Shown here piece after piece: positions 17,288 to 25,511 of a stretch of 41,297 bases of DNA (the stretch's first letter is position 1; every line of letters starts with the position of its first letter). Below the pieces are notes generated by a model, which had not been told where the DNA came from, searched no databases, and saw only the letters and a list, made by a program, of their open reading frames with translations. The position numbers and the translations under genes were made by a program. Origin of the DNA: Syntrophobacteraceae bacterium (GTDB lineage Bacteria > Desulfobacterota > Syntrophobacteria > Syntrophobacterales > Syntrophobacteraceae); contig JALOPI010000035.1 in the NCBI GenBank assembly GCA_025453975.1, positions 1-41,297 on the forward strand. Reading direction: 5' to 3'.

Positions 17288-17363
17288 TCACGAGAAGATC
17301 CACCAAGGCGAGCACCAGGAAACGGGTCTCGCGGCTGGAGAGCGAGAAGGAAAAACGGCTCCG

Positions 17364-17408
17364 CTGCCCCGACCGGAGCACACGGTCACCCCGCGGGGGA
17401 CGGGGCAG
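17364..17408 (-). terminator. Candidate branched-hairpin terminator between moeA and the NusG-like gene
   Basis: An 8-bp perfect outer stem CTGCCCCG (17364-17371) with CGGGGCAG (17401-17408) encloses two smaller stems, ACCG/CGGT and CCCC-GC-GGGG, giving a three-way junction. Read on the minus strand it is followed, about nine bases on, by a run of five T (complement of 17351-17355). It therefore fits the end of the NusG-like transcript best, and may also block moeA read-through. Confidence 0.4.
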
Positions 17409-17450
17409 GGAGCAAAGCCGGTTGGGGAGAAGAAGCTCTAACGGCGGGAG

Positions 17451-18053
17451 TCAGTCAATGGTCTTCACAGGCTCGACGTCCTCCACGTTGAGCTCGACGC
17501 TCACCGACCGCTGGATGATGTCGATGCTCACCACCAGCCGTCCCTTCCTGGGATTCTGGCGGAGGAGTATGCCCACGCAGCCCTCCAGGGATCCTCGGAC
17601 CACGCGGACCCAATCGCCTTCCTTCAGATAGGAATGGGGGGTCAGGGGAAGTGTCGAGCCCAGCATCGTCTTCAGGCTCTCGATCTGGACGTCCGGGATG
17701 GGAAGCGGGCCCTCCGAGCTCCTCAGGACACAGACGGAGCCAGGTGTCTTCAAAATATTGACGTTGGTGTAGTTGTCGAGGACGGTGTGCACGAAGACAT
17801 ATCCGGGGAAAAGCGGCAGATGCACCTTCTTGCGGCGGTCCTGCCGCCGGCTCCAGCATTCCATCAGGGGAAGGTAGCAATCGAAGGATTTCTGCTGAAG
17901 CCGCTTCACAACTTCCTTCTCATGATTGACCTGCACGTAGAGAGCAAACCAGGACAGCTCCGCCCCGGTGAGCTTGGGGAAAAAGACGGGACCTCGGCCG
18001 GTGACCTGATGGACGCCGTGATCTGACATCGGGTTGCGGTGTCCTTGCTCCAT
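17451..18053 (-). CDS. NusG paralog (RfaH/UpxY-like antiterminator)
   Basis: 200 residues from ATG 18053 (AGAGG close upstream); ATG 18029 is an alternative. After a non-conserved leader of about 32 residues comes a NusG N-terminal domain (ELSWFALYVQVNHEKEVVKRL...LFPGYVFVHTV, about 32-135), then a KOW-type C-terminal domain (YLKEGDWVRVVRGSLEGCVGIL, about 140-195). The divergence from housekeeping NusG (CYLPLMECWSRRQDRRKK) points to the specialised group that binds RNA polymerase to help read long polysaccharide operons. No such operon is in the window. It has a sigma-54-type promoter of its own at 18128-18143. Confidence 0.85.
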   Translation of the reverse strand: MEQGHRNPMSDHGVHQVTGRGPVFFPKLTGAELSWFALYVQVNHEKEVVKRLQQKSFDCYLPLMECWSRRQDRRKKVHLPLFPGYVFVHTVLDNYTNVNILKTPGSVCVLRSSEGPLPIPDVQIESLKTMLGSTLPLTPHSYLKEGDWVRVVRGSLEGCVGILLRQNPRKGRLVVSIDIIQRSVSVELNVEDVEPVKTID

Positions 18054-18127
18054 GAGCCCTCTTTCTGGATGGTCTGAATACGATAGTTTCTGCTCCAGCC
18101 CCGCGGGTGCCGATCATCAAGCCGTTG

Positions 18128-18143
18128 AGCAATAGAAATGCCA
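18128..18143 (-). promoter_or_regulatory. Candidate sigma-54 (-24/-12) promoter of the NusG paralog
   Basis: On the minus strand the 16-mer TGGCATTTCTATTGCT matches TGGCACG-N4-TTGCW at all positions except the CG, with exactly ten bases between the GG and GC. Expected transcription start is near 18117, giving a leader of about 64 bases before ATG 18053. Confidence 0.6.
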
Positions 18144-18230
18144 TTCGCGGCAGAAGCTCGCGGTGAAATCGGAAAAACCCACTGAATATCGTTCCAGCAG
18201 CATTGGCGCGTGAGCACCGGGCATCACGGG

Positions 18231-21179
18231 TCAAGCCCCGTTATCCCTCCGGTCGCGCAGAAGTTTTTTGACATCCCAGGCCGTGGGAATTCGCAGCAAC
18301 CTGCCCTTGCGGTCTTCATACATGAGGAAGCCCCGGTCCATGGCATGGTTGAATAAATCTCGTGTGAGAATAACATCTTTTTTACAGTAGTCAATCAAGG
18401 GCTCCCAACACCCCTCCCTGAACCATTGCACGGCCTGCACCCCGTCGCTTTCCTTGCGTCTTCCCAGGGTCTTTTCGGCCAGATGGTCCAGGCTCAGGCG
18501 AAAGCCCAGCTGAGCATGGATCTCCTTCAGGATGTCCAGCGTGGGCAGAGTCGAGAAATCGAAAGGGCTGTAGGCCTTCAGCACTTCATAGTCGAAGGAC
18601 GCGATGTTGAATCCCACCACCAAGTCGAGACGCCGGAGGTGCTGTATGAGAGCCGCCACCTCGTTTTCGCGGTAGACTTGGAGCTCTTCCGTGCTGGTGT
18701 CGAGCAAAACCGCCACGGAGAGCCGCATGAGGTGCTTGTTTTGCCACCCGCCCACCTCCTCCGCCAGCCGCTGGGTCTCCAGGTCGAAAAACCCCAGCCT
18801 CGGCGGAGCCTCGGCCTTTTCCCGGACCGCGGCCCGGGGCTCTTTCCCGGCCAGCGGCTCCGGCTCCGCCGCTTTCCCGTCCAGTCCGACGTTCAAGGGA
18901 CGGTCCCCGAGCATGTACCCCAGAACGGCCAGGGCGGCCCGCTTATCCAGGGGCTTGTTGCCGGACCCGCACTTGGGGGAGTGAATGCAGCCCGGACAAC
19001 CTTCCTCGCAGGGGCAGGCCGCGATCAGGTCCCGGGTCCGAGCCAGGATGTCCAGGATGAGCTCGTATCCCTTCTCGGCCAGGCCGATCCCACCGGGATA
19101 GCCATCGTAGATGAAAATGGCCCCCTTGCCCACCTGGGGGTGGAGGGGACAGGAAATGCCTCCGATGTCGTTCCGGTCGCACAGGGCAAAAAGGGGAAAC
19201 ATGCTGATGCATCCATGCTCCACGGCATGAATGCCCCCCATGTAATGCAGGCCGGCTGTCTGGATGTGCCGGGTCACGGCGGGCTCCAGCTCCATCCAGA
19301 ATCCCACGGTCTCGAAGGTCTGAGGAGGCAGGCTCAGCGGGTTGGTCGCCAGGAGCTCCTGGGAGAAGAGCCGCCGCTGCTCGTAGGCCAAGATGTGCTC
19401 CGTGACCCTGAGCCGGCCCAGTCTCGCGATGAAGTTCCCCACGGGTTTGGAAGCCAGCACCTCCAGAATCTCCGTGTCCTTTTCGCTCTTCACCCGCGTG
19501 AAGTACCTCGCCTGGCTCGGTGTCACCTCGATGATGCGCTTTTCGAGGTCCAGCCGGTCCACGTGGAAGGACTCCCCCCGGTGCAGGTACACCGCGCCGG
19601 CATGGCACTCCTTGAGAGCCCGCAGGCCGTCGTTGCGGCCGAGGGGGATCCGGGAGCTCGAGCCCGCGGCTGCCCGGAAGATGGTGTAGGAGGCTCCCAC
19701 GGACCGGATGTCCACCTGGCGCTGCGGATGCTGTGCCGAAGCGACCCATGCCTCGCCATCCCCCGTCTGCAGGAGACGCCCCTCCACCGTCAGGCGATGG
19801 ACCATCTCCACCACCTCCTCTCCGTGGAGCCCCAGCTCCCGCCGATCCAGGGGAAGCTCGGAGGCGGCGCAGGGGAGATGCGCCCGAAGGATTTCCGGAT
19901 TGAGGGGATTGGTGACCGCCAGCTCGCACCGGCTGCTCAGAAACTGCTCGGGATGCTGAACGATGTACCGGTCCAGGGCATCGGCCTGGGGGATGAGCAC
20001 GATGGCCGACTCACGGCCGCTCCGGCCCACGCGGCCTCCCCGCTGCCAGGTCGTCATGACCGTTCCGGGGTATCCCACCAGGATGCACAAATCCAGTCCA
20101 CCGATGTCGATCCCCATTTCCAGGGCACTGGTGGAGATGACGGCGTCCAGGCTGCCGCTGGCCAGCCGCTGCTCGATGCCACGCCTCTCCTCGGGGAGGT
20201 ATCCAGCACGGTAGGAGCTCACGCGGGAAGCCAGGCCGGGAGCCATGCGCAGGACGCTCATATGCACCAGCTCCGTCACCTTGCGGGACTGGGTGAAGGC
20301 GATGGTCTTGAGGCCACCCTGGGCCGCCCGCACGATGAGCCGTGCGGCAAGTCCCGACGCGGGTCCCGCCTGCTCGGGGTCGGAATCGAGAAAAACAAAA
20401 TGCCGCCTGGCCTGGGGAGCCCCGCTCCGGTCCACGACCCGGATGGTGTCCGGCGGACAGCCGATGAGCTGAGCCGAAAGATCCCGGGGGTTGGCGATGG
20501 TTGCCGAAAGAAAGATGAACCGCGGACTGCTGCCGTAAAAGCGGCACACGCGGAGCAGGCGCCGCAGCACCTGGGAGACGTGGCTCCCGAAGATCCCGCG
20601 GTAGACGTGCATTTCATCGATGACCACGAAACGCAGATTCTTCCAGAAGCTCTCCCACTTCCCGTGGAAGGGAAGGAGGGCATAGTGGAGCATGTCGGGG
20701 TTCGAGAGGAGGATCTGCGGATGGCTCTGGCGGATCTTGTTCCGGTGGTGCGGCGTGGTGTCCCCGTCGTAGACCTCGGCGCGGAACGGTGGATCCCCGC
20801 CCACCGCCCCCAGAAACTGGCGGAGTGTTTCCAGCTGGTCCCGCGTCAGGGCCTTGATGGGAAAAAGGTACAGCGCATGGGCCTCGGGGGCCGCCAGAAG
20901 CGATTCCACCACCGTGGTGTTGTAAATGAGCGATTTACCGCTGGAAGTCGGTGTCGCGACCACGACGGTTCCCCCCGACCGGATGTGGTCGATGGCCTCG
21001 GCCTGGTGGGAATAGAGCGTGCGGATCCCCGTGCGCAGCAGGGCTTCGCGAAGCACCGTCGGCAGGGGCCTGGATAGCCGGCCCGTGACGGCCTTTTCCG
21101 GGGCCAGCTCGGCATGATGGCTCACTCTGAAGTCTTGCCATTTGTTGTGGAGCAGTGCATAAAGGAACCGTTGAATCAC
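18231..21179 (-). CDS. MrfA-like DUF1998 helicase fused to a DEDD exonuclease domain
   Basis: 982 residues from GTG 21179. Superfamily 2 helicase core: ATPTSSGKS (Walker A, about 76-83), VVIDEMH (DExH box, about 186-191), FLSATIAN, STSALEMGIDIGGLD and QRGGRVGRSGR. A DUF1998 region follows, with CPCEEGCPGCIHSPKC (722-737), matching the zinc-binding cysteines of MrfA (YprA). After an Ala/Glu-rich linker, residues about 795-945 form a ribonuclease-H-like exonuclease: FFDLET (Asp799), VVGFNIASFDYEVL (Asp863) and YCKKDVILTRDL (Asp935). In Bacillus, MrfA helicase and MrfB exonuclease are separate proteins repairing mitomycin C damage; here both activities seem to be in one chain. The NusG-like gene follows 177 bases later. 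Confidence 0.9.
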   Translation of the reverse strand: MIQRFLYALLHNKWQDFRVSHHAELAPEKAVTGRLSRPLPTVLREALLRTGIRTLYSHQAEAIDHIRSGGTVVVATPTSSGKSLIYNTTVVESLLAAPEAHALYLFPIKALTRDQLETLRQFLGAVGGDPPFRAEVYDGDTTPHHRNKIRQSHPQILLSNPDMLHYALLPFHGKWESFWKNLRFVVIDEMHVYRGIFGSHVSQVLRRLLRVCRFYGSSPRFIFLSATIANPRDLSAQLIGCPPDTIRVVDRSGAPQARRHFVFLDSDPEQAGPASGLAARLIVRAAQGGLKTIAFTQSRKVTELVHMSVLRMAPGLASRVSSYRAGYLPEERRGIEQRLASGSLDAVISTSALEMGIDIGGLDLCILVGYPGTVMTTWQRGGRVGRSGRESAIVLIPQADALDRYIVQHPEQFLSSRCELAVTNPLNPEILRAHLPCAASELPLDRRELGLHGEEVVEMVHRLTVEGRLLQTGDGEAWVASAQHPQRQVDIRSVGASYTIFRAAAGSSSRIPLGRNDGLRALKECHAGAVYLHRGESFHVDRLDLEKRIIEVTPSQARYFTRVKSEKDTEILEVLASKPVGNFIARLGRLRVTEHILAYEQRRLFSQELLATNPLSLPPQTFETVGFWMELEPAVTRHIQTAGLHYMGGIHAVEHGCISMFPLFALCDRNDIGGISCPLHPQVGKGAIFIYDGYPGGIGLAEKGYELILDILARTRDLIAACPCEEGCPGCIHSPKCGSGNKPLDKRAALAVLGYMLGDRPLNVGLDGKAAEPEPLAGKEPRAAVREKAEAPPRLGFFDLETQRLAEEVGGWQNKHLMRLSVAVLLDTSTEELQVYRENEVAALIQHLRRLDLVVGFNIASFDYEVLKAYSPFDFSTLPTLDILKEIHAQLGFRLSLDHLAEKTLGRRKESDGVQAVQWFREGCWEPLIDYCKKDVILTRDLFNHAMDRGFLMYEDRKGRLLRIPTAWDVKKLLRDRRDNGA

Positions 21180-21403
21180 GGCCTGTCGTCCTCATTCCTG
21201 GAAGTCCGTGGGTCATGGCGAGCCCGATCCCCAAGGGAATCGCAGCCTCGAGGGCGCCTGAATCCTGCCGGCATCTCGATCGGTTTTTCGTCGACCCAGA
21301 ATATCAGACTGCATTTCCCGAGGCAAAAAGCATCGGACGGATCGAGGCATTCAGGGCCCGCCGGTCCGCCCCATGGCCAGCCGCCATCGACAAGGAGGAG
21401 ACC

Positions 21404-22030
21404 ATGAACCCGGAAGCCATTCAGCGCATCCACTGGCTGGGACACGACTGCATCCGACTGGACGGCACCGTCGTGGTGTGCATCGATCCCTATCAGATCA
21501 CCGCCAGCCGCCCCGCGGACCTGATCCTCATCACCCACGATCACTTCGATCATTGCTCCCCCGAGGATGTGGCCAAGGTGTCCAAGGCGGACACGGTCAT
21601 CGTCACGGATGCCTCATCGGCAACGAAGCTCAAGGGCGACGTTCGGGTGGTGGCGCCTGGGGACCGGCTGAGCCTGAAGGGCGTCGACATCGAGGTCCAC
21701 CCGGCCTACAACACCAACAAGGAATTCCATCCCAGGAAGGCGGGCATGCTGTCCTTCATCGTGACCCTCGACGGGTCCCGCTACTACCACTGCGGAGACA
21801 CGGACGTCATCCCCGAGATGAAGGATTTCAAAGTGGACGTGGCCTTCCTGGCCGTCTCCGGCACCTACGTCATGACGGCCGACGAAGCCGTCGAGGCAGC
21901 CCGAACCCTCCGCCCCAGGGTCGCCATCCCCATGCACTACGGGTCCATCGTGGGCAGCGAGGACGATGCCCGGCGATTCCAGAAAGCCCTGGAAGGCGAG
22001 ATCGACGTGGTGATCTTGAGCAAAGAGTGA
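21404..22030 (+). CDS. Metallo-beta-lactamase-fold hydrolase (UlaG-like)
   Basis: 208 residues from ATG 21404, with AAGGAGGAG upstream; the longer open frame from 21155 is not conserved-looking. THDHFDHCS supplies the metal-binding HxHxDH motif, YYHCGDTDV a further ligand, and IPMHYGSIVGSEDDA the final His. The compact size and WLGHDCIRLDGTVVVCIDPYQ start match the stand-alone L-ascorbate-6-phosphate lactonase-like/RNase Z-like hydrolases. The substrate is unknown. The radical SAM gene begins 4 bases after its stop, so the two form an operon. Confidence 0.88.
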   Translation: MNPEAIQRIHWLGHDCIRLDGTVVVCIDPYQITASRPADLILITHDHFDHCSPEDVAKVSKADTVIVTDASSATKLKGDVRVVAPGDRLSLKGVDIEVHPAYNTNKEFHPRKAGMLSFIVTLDGSRYYHCGDTDVIPEMKDFKVDVAFLAVSGTYVMTADEAVEAARTLRPRVAIPMHYGSIVGSEDDARRFQKALEGEIDVVILSKE

Positions 22031-22033
22031 TCG

Positions 22034-22966
22034 ATGCCGGCCGCCTACCTGGAAGCACACCGTTCGGGACGGCTTGCGGAAAGCGTCCGCAAAAGCCTGG
22101 AGTGGATGAGGAGCTGCACCCTCTGCCCGCGCCTCTGCGGCGTGAACCGCCTGGTGGGGGAGACAGGCTACTGCCGCACGGGGAGCCAGGCTGTGGTGGC
22201 CAGCTATGGCCCGCATTTCGGCGAGGAGCAGCCCCTCGTCGGAAGGCGGGGCTCCGGCACCATTTTTTTCTCCCACTGCAATCTATTTTGCCTATTCTGT
22301 CAAAACCATGACATCAGCCATGGCGGCGAAGGGCAGCCCGTCAGCCCCGAGACCCTGGCCGAGGTCATGGTGCTGCTCCAGGAGCAGGGGTGCCACAACA
22401 TCAACTTCGTCACCCCTTCCCACGTCATCGCGCCGATCCTTCAGGCGCTTCCCCTGGCCATCGAGAAGGGTCTCACGGTGCCGCTGGTCTACAACACCGG
22501 CGCATACGACCGGACGTCGGCCCTGAGGCTTCTGGACGGCATTTTCGACATCTACATGCCCGATTTCAAGTTTTGGGATCCCGAGGCTTCCAAGCGCCTC
22601 GCCGATGCCCCCGACTATCCCGAGCGGGCACGGCAAGCGTTGAAGGAAATGCATCGACAGGTGGGGGACCTGGTGACCGATGCGGGCGGGCTGGCCCGGC
22701 GGGGGCTGCTCGTTCGCCATCTGGTCATGCCCCAGGGGCTGGCCGGCACATCCTCCGTGATGCATTTCCTGGCTACGGAGATCTCACGGGACACCTACAT
22801 CAACGTCATGAGCCAGTACCACCCCTGCGGCGGAGCGGTGGGGCAGCCCGACTTGGGTCGGCGCATCACGTCCCGTGAGTTTGAAGAGGCTCTCGAGATG
22901 GCCCATCGCGAGGGACTGCACCGCCTCGATGAGCGTCATCGCCACTGGATCACCCTGGAGCTTTAG
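22034..22966 (+). CDS. PflX-like radical SAM protein
   Basis: 310 residues from ATG 22034. An extra Cys motif near the N-terminus (SCTLCPRLCGVNRL.....YCRTG, about 27-49) precedes the radical SAM cluster site FSHCNLFCLFCQNHDIS (CxxxCxxC, about 81-88). FVTPSHV, IYMPDFKFW and YHPCGGAVG are typical of the COG1313 (PflX) group, related to pyruvate formate-lyase activating enzymes. The physiological target is not known for this family and no glycyl-radical enzyme is nearby. It is coupled to the metallo-beta-lactamase-fold gene. Confidence 0.88.
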   Translation: MPAAYLEAHRSGRLAESVRKSLEWMRSCTLCPRLCGVNRLVGETGYCRTGSQAVVASYGPHFGEEQPLVGRRGSGTIFFSHCNLFCLFCQNHDISHGGEGQPVSPETLAEVMVLLQEQGCHNINFVTPSHVIAPILQALPLAIEKGLTVPLVYNTGAYDRTSALRLLDGIFDIYMPDFKFWDPEASKRLADAPDYPERARQALKEMHRQVGDLVTDAGGLARRGLLVRHLVMPQGLAGTSSVMHFLATEISRDTYINVMSQYHPCGGAVGQPDLGRRITSREFEEALEMAHREGLHRLDERHRHWITLEL

Positions 22967-23060
22967 AGCCCCCCCCACCTTATCAGCCTGTCAGAGCCAC
23001 GCTTCCCTGAATCCATTTTTTGCTACAGCACTCCACAGGATTGCCGATTCACATCGAAGT

Positions 23061-23076
23061 CGGCCCGGGGATTGCT
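23061..23076 (+). promoter_or_regulatory. Candidate sigma-54 promoter upstream of pilT
   Basis: CGGCCCGGGGATTGCT fits TGGCACG-N4-TTGCW at GGC, CG and TTGCT, with ten bases between GG and GC. Transcription would begin near 23088, about 24 bases before the pilT ATG. It is weaker than the site ahead of the NusG paralog and the local GC bias raises the chance of coincidence. Confidence 0.4.
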
Positions 23077-23111
23077 TCCTCCCCGCGGGAAACTCTTGTC
23101 TAGGAGGTGAC

Positions 23112-24194
23112 ATGGCCAGAATCGATGCATTCTTCAAGCTGGTGAACGAACAGAAGGCCTCGGACCTGCACCTGGTCTCGGGACAGCAGCCGGTGCTGCG
23201 GGTGCGGGGTGACCTGGAGCGGGTGAAGTACAAGGTCCTGGATGACGACGAGCTGAGGTCGATGCTCTATGAGATCACCCCCGAGGACAAGATCAAGGTG
23301 TTCGAGGAGACGGGGGACCTCGACTTCGCCTACGAGATTCCAGGCATGGCCCGGTACCGAGCCAACTACTTCCGGCAGAAGAACGGCATCGGAGCGGTGT
23401 TCCGCGAGATCCCGAGCGAGATCCTGTCCGTCGAGCAGCTGGGACTCCCGCCGGTCATCAGCCGCCTGGCCATGCTCCCGCGGGGCCTGGTGCTGGTGAC
23501 GGGTCCCACGGGAAGCGGCAAGTCCACCACCCTTGCGGCCGTGGTGGATGAAGCCAACCGCAAGCGCAAGGACCACATCATCACCGTGGAGGATCCCATC
23601 GAGTTCGTCCACACGAGCAAGAACTGCGTGGTGAACCATCGCGAGGTGGGGACCCACACCAAATCCTTCTCGTCGGCCCTGAGAGCGGCCCTTCGCGAAG
23701 ACCCCGACATCATCCTGGTGGGCGAAATGCGGGATCTCGAGACCATCCGCCTGGCCATCGAAGCCGCCGCCACGGGCCACCTGGTCTTCTCGACCCTCCA
23801 CACCACCAGCGCGGCCAAGACCGTCGACCGCGTCATCGAGGTCTTCCCCACGGGCGAGCAGCCCCAGATCCGCTCCACCCTGGCCGACGGGCTGCGTGCC
23901 GTCATTTCCCAGGCACTGTTCAAGCGCGTCGACATCAAGGGGCGCTGCGCCATCCAGGAAATCCTCATCGCCACTCACGCCGTGCGGGCCATGATCCGGG
24001 AGGCCAAGACGCACCAGATCCCCTCGGCCATGCAGACCGGCAAAAAATACGGCATGCAGACCCTGGACGATGGCATCGCGGCCCGGCTCCACGCCGGTCA
24101 GATCAGCCCCGACGAAGCCTACATGAAATGCGTCGACAAGGAGAAGTTCAAGCCATACCTGACGGAAGCCCCCCAGGATTTCACCGAGGTCTGA
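23112..24194 (+). CDS. pilT: Type IV pilus retraction ATPase PilT
   Basis: 360 residues from ATG 23112, with a near-perfect AGGAGGTG upstream. MARIDAFFKLVNEQKASDLHL starts the PAS-like N-domain. VTGPTGSGKSTTLAAVVDE is Walker A, EDPIEFVH the Asp box, DPDIILVGEMRD Walker B, and TGHLVFSTLHT the His box. The C-terminal HAVRAMIREAKTHQI matches the PilT AIRNLIRE motif needed for retraction. It forms a hexamer at the inner-membrane base of the pilus and powers twitching motility or DNA uptake. It is followed 70 bases later by pilU. Confidence 0.95.
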   Translation: MARIDAFFKLVNEQKASDLHLVSGQQPVLRVRGDLERVKYKVLDDDELRSMLYEITPEDKIKVFEETGDLDFAYEIPGMARYRANYFRQKNGIGAVFREIPSEILSVEQLGLPPVISRLAMLPRGLVLVTGPTGSGKSTTLAAVVDEANRKRKDHIITVEDPIEFVHTSKNCVVNHREVGTHTKSFSSALRAALREDPDIILVGEMRDLETIRLAIEAAATGHLVFSTLHTTSAAKTVDRVIEVFPTGEQPQIRSTLADGLRAVISQALFKRVDIKGRCAIQEILIATHAVRAMIREAKTHQIPSAMQTGKKYGMQTLDDGIAARLHAGQISPDEAYMKCVDKEKFKPYLTEAPQDFTEV

Positions 24195-24264
24195 CGGAAG
24201 CGAGGGACAGGACCGTCGCGGACTGCCTCAACGGGCGTCACCATGCGATAGAAGGGAAGATGAC

Positions 24265-25434
24265 GTGAGACGAAGAGAGCTCGATTTCTTTCTTACCCGG
24301 ATCCTGGATGAGAACCCCCGGGCATCGGACATCAACTTCACCGTCGGAAAGCCACCCCAGGTCGAGCTGGACGGTCAGCTCAAACCGGCCTGCCAGGAAC
24401 TGGGGATCCCTCGGCTGATCCCGTTCCAGACGGAATCCATCGCCATGAACCTCATTGGCGGAGACCGGCGCAACATCCAGCACCTCCTGAGCCACGGATC
24501 CTGTGATCTGTCCTATCACCTTCCGGGGAGAGCCCGGTTTCGAGTCAACATTTTCTCCCAGCGCGGCACCTATTCCATCGTCATGCGCCAGCTGCCCACC
24601 AAGATCGCCACCATCGACGAAATGAAGCTGCCCCAGGTCTTCAAGCAGGTGGGCGAGGAAAAGTTCGGCATCGTCATCGTGACGGGCGCCACGGGCAGCG
24701 GGAAATCGACGACACTTGCAGCCATCCTGAATGAGATCAATCAGAAGCGGGCGGTCCACGTCGTGACCCTCGAGGATCCCGTGGAATTCGTCCATTCCCA
24801 GCAGAAGGCCACCTTCAACCAGCGTGAGCTGGGTCTGGATTTCGACAGCTTTTCCTCGGGCCTCCGGGCTGCTCTCCGCCAGGCACCCAAGGTGATTCTG
24901 GTGGGCGAAATGCGGGATCGGGAAACGGTGGAGATCGGGCTCAGCGCCGCCGAGACCGGCCATCTGGTGCTGACGACCCTCCACACCATCGACGCCGGCC
25001 AGGCCATCAACCGCGTCATCGGCATGTTCGAGCTCGAGGAGGAGCGACTCATCCGGATCCGTCTCGCCGACACCCTTCGCTGGGTCATCTCCCAGAGGCT
25101 GCTTCCCCGGGTCGGAGGCGGGCGTCTCGCGGCCATGGAGGTGATGGGAAACAACCTTCGGGTGAAGGAATCCATCGTCAACGGGGAAAGCGAGGGAAAA
25201 ACCTTCTACGAGATGATGCAGCAGGCAAAACCGTTTGGCTGGACCACTTTTGATGATAACATTGCCCAGCACTACGAAGACGGATTCATCAGCGAGGAGA
25301 CAGCCCTGGCTTACGCCACCAAGCGGGCCATCGTCAAGCGGGCCATCGACCAGCTCAAATCGTCCCGGGGTGAGAAGACCACGGACATCGAGGGGCTGAA
25401 GATCGACAAGGAGTACGCTCGAAAGGTCGGCTGA
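24265..25434 (+). CDS. pilU: PilT/PilU-family ATPase (PilU-like)
   Basis: 389 residues from GTG 24265 (AAGGGA 9 bases upstream). Motifs are VTGATGSGKSTTLAAILNE, EDPVEFVH, APKVILVGEMRDRET and TGHLVLTTLHT. Differences from the preceding PilT, notably VKESIVNGESEGKTFYEMM in place of AIRNLIRE and the long charged tail, point to the PilU branch that assists PilT. The start region (FFLTRILDENPRASDINFTVGKPPQ) is the expected N-domain. It is almost certainly in one transcript with pilT. Confidence 0.9.
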   Translation: MRRRELDFFLTRILDENPRASDINFTVGKPPQVELDGQLKPACQELGIPRLIPFQTESIAMNLIGGDRRNIQHLLSHGSCDLSYHLPGRARFRVNIFSQRGTYSIVMRQLPTKIATIDEMKLPQVFKQVGEEKFGIVIVTGATGSGKSTTLAAILNEINQKRAVHVVTLEDPVEFVHSQQKATFNQRELGLDFDSFSSGLRAALRQAPKVILVGEMRDRETVEIGLSAAETGHLVLTTLHTIDAGQAINRVIGMFELEEERLIRIRLADTLRWVISQRLLPRVGGGRLAAMEVMGNNLRVKESIVNGESEGKTFYEMMQQAKPFGWTTFDDNIAQHYEDGFISEETALAYATKRAIVKRAIDQLKSSRGEKTTDIEGLKIDKEYARKVG

Positions 25435-25511
25435 GCCGGTGGTCCCTGCCGGGGGGGCGTCAACTGGAGCCTCGAAGCTCGAAACGGTCCTTCCCCACAG
25501 GAGCCCCACCC

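Noticed and set aside
18426..21077. An 883-residue open frame on the plus strand opposite the helicase gene
   Set aside because: It is antisense to a gene with complete family motifs; long antisense frames are expected in GC-rich DNA, and its composition (Gly, His, Leu, Val-rich, no domains) is that of a shadow.
11440..21179. A Druantia-like defence system, since a DruA-type protein and a DUF1998 helicase are both present
   Set aside because: They are about 6 kb apart with housekeeping genes between them. Druantia's DruE is far longer than 982 residues, and this helicase matches MrfA and carries a nuclease domain.
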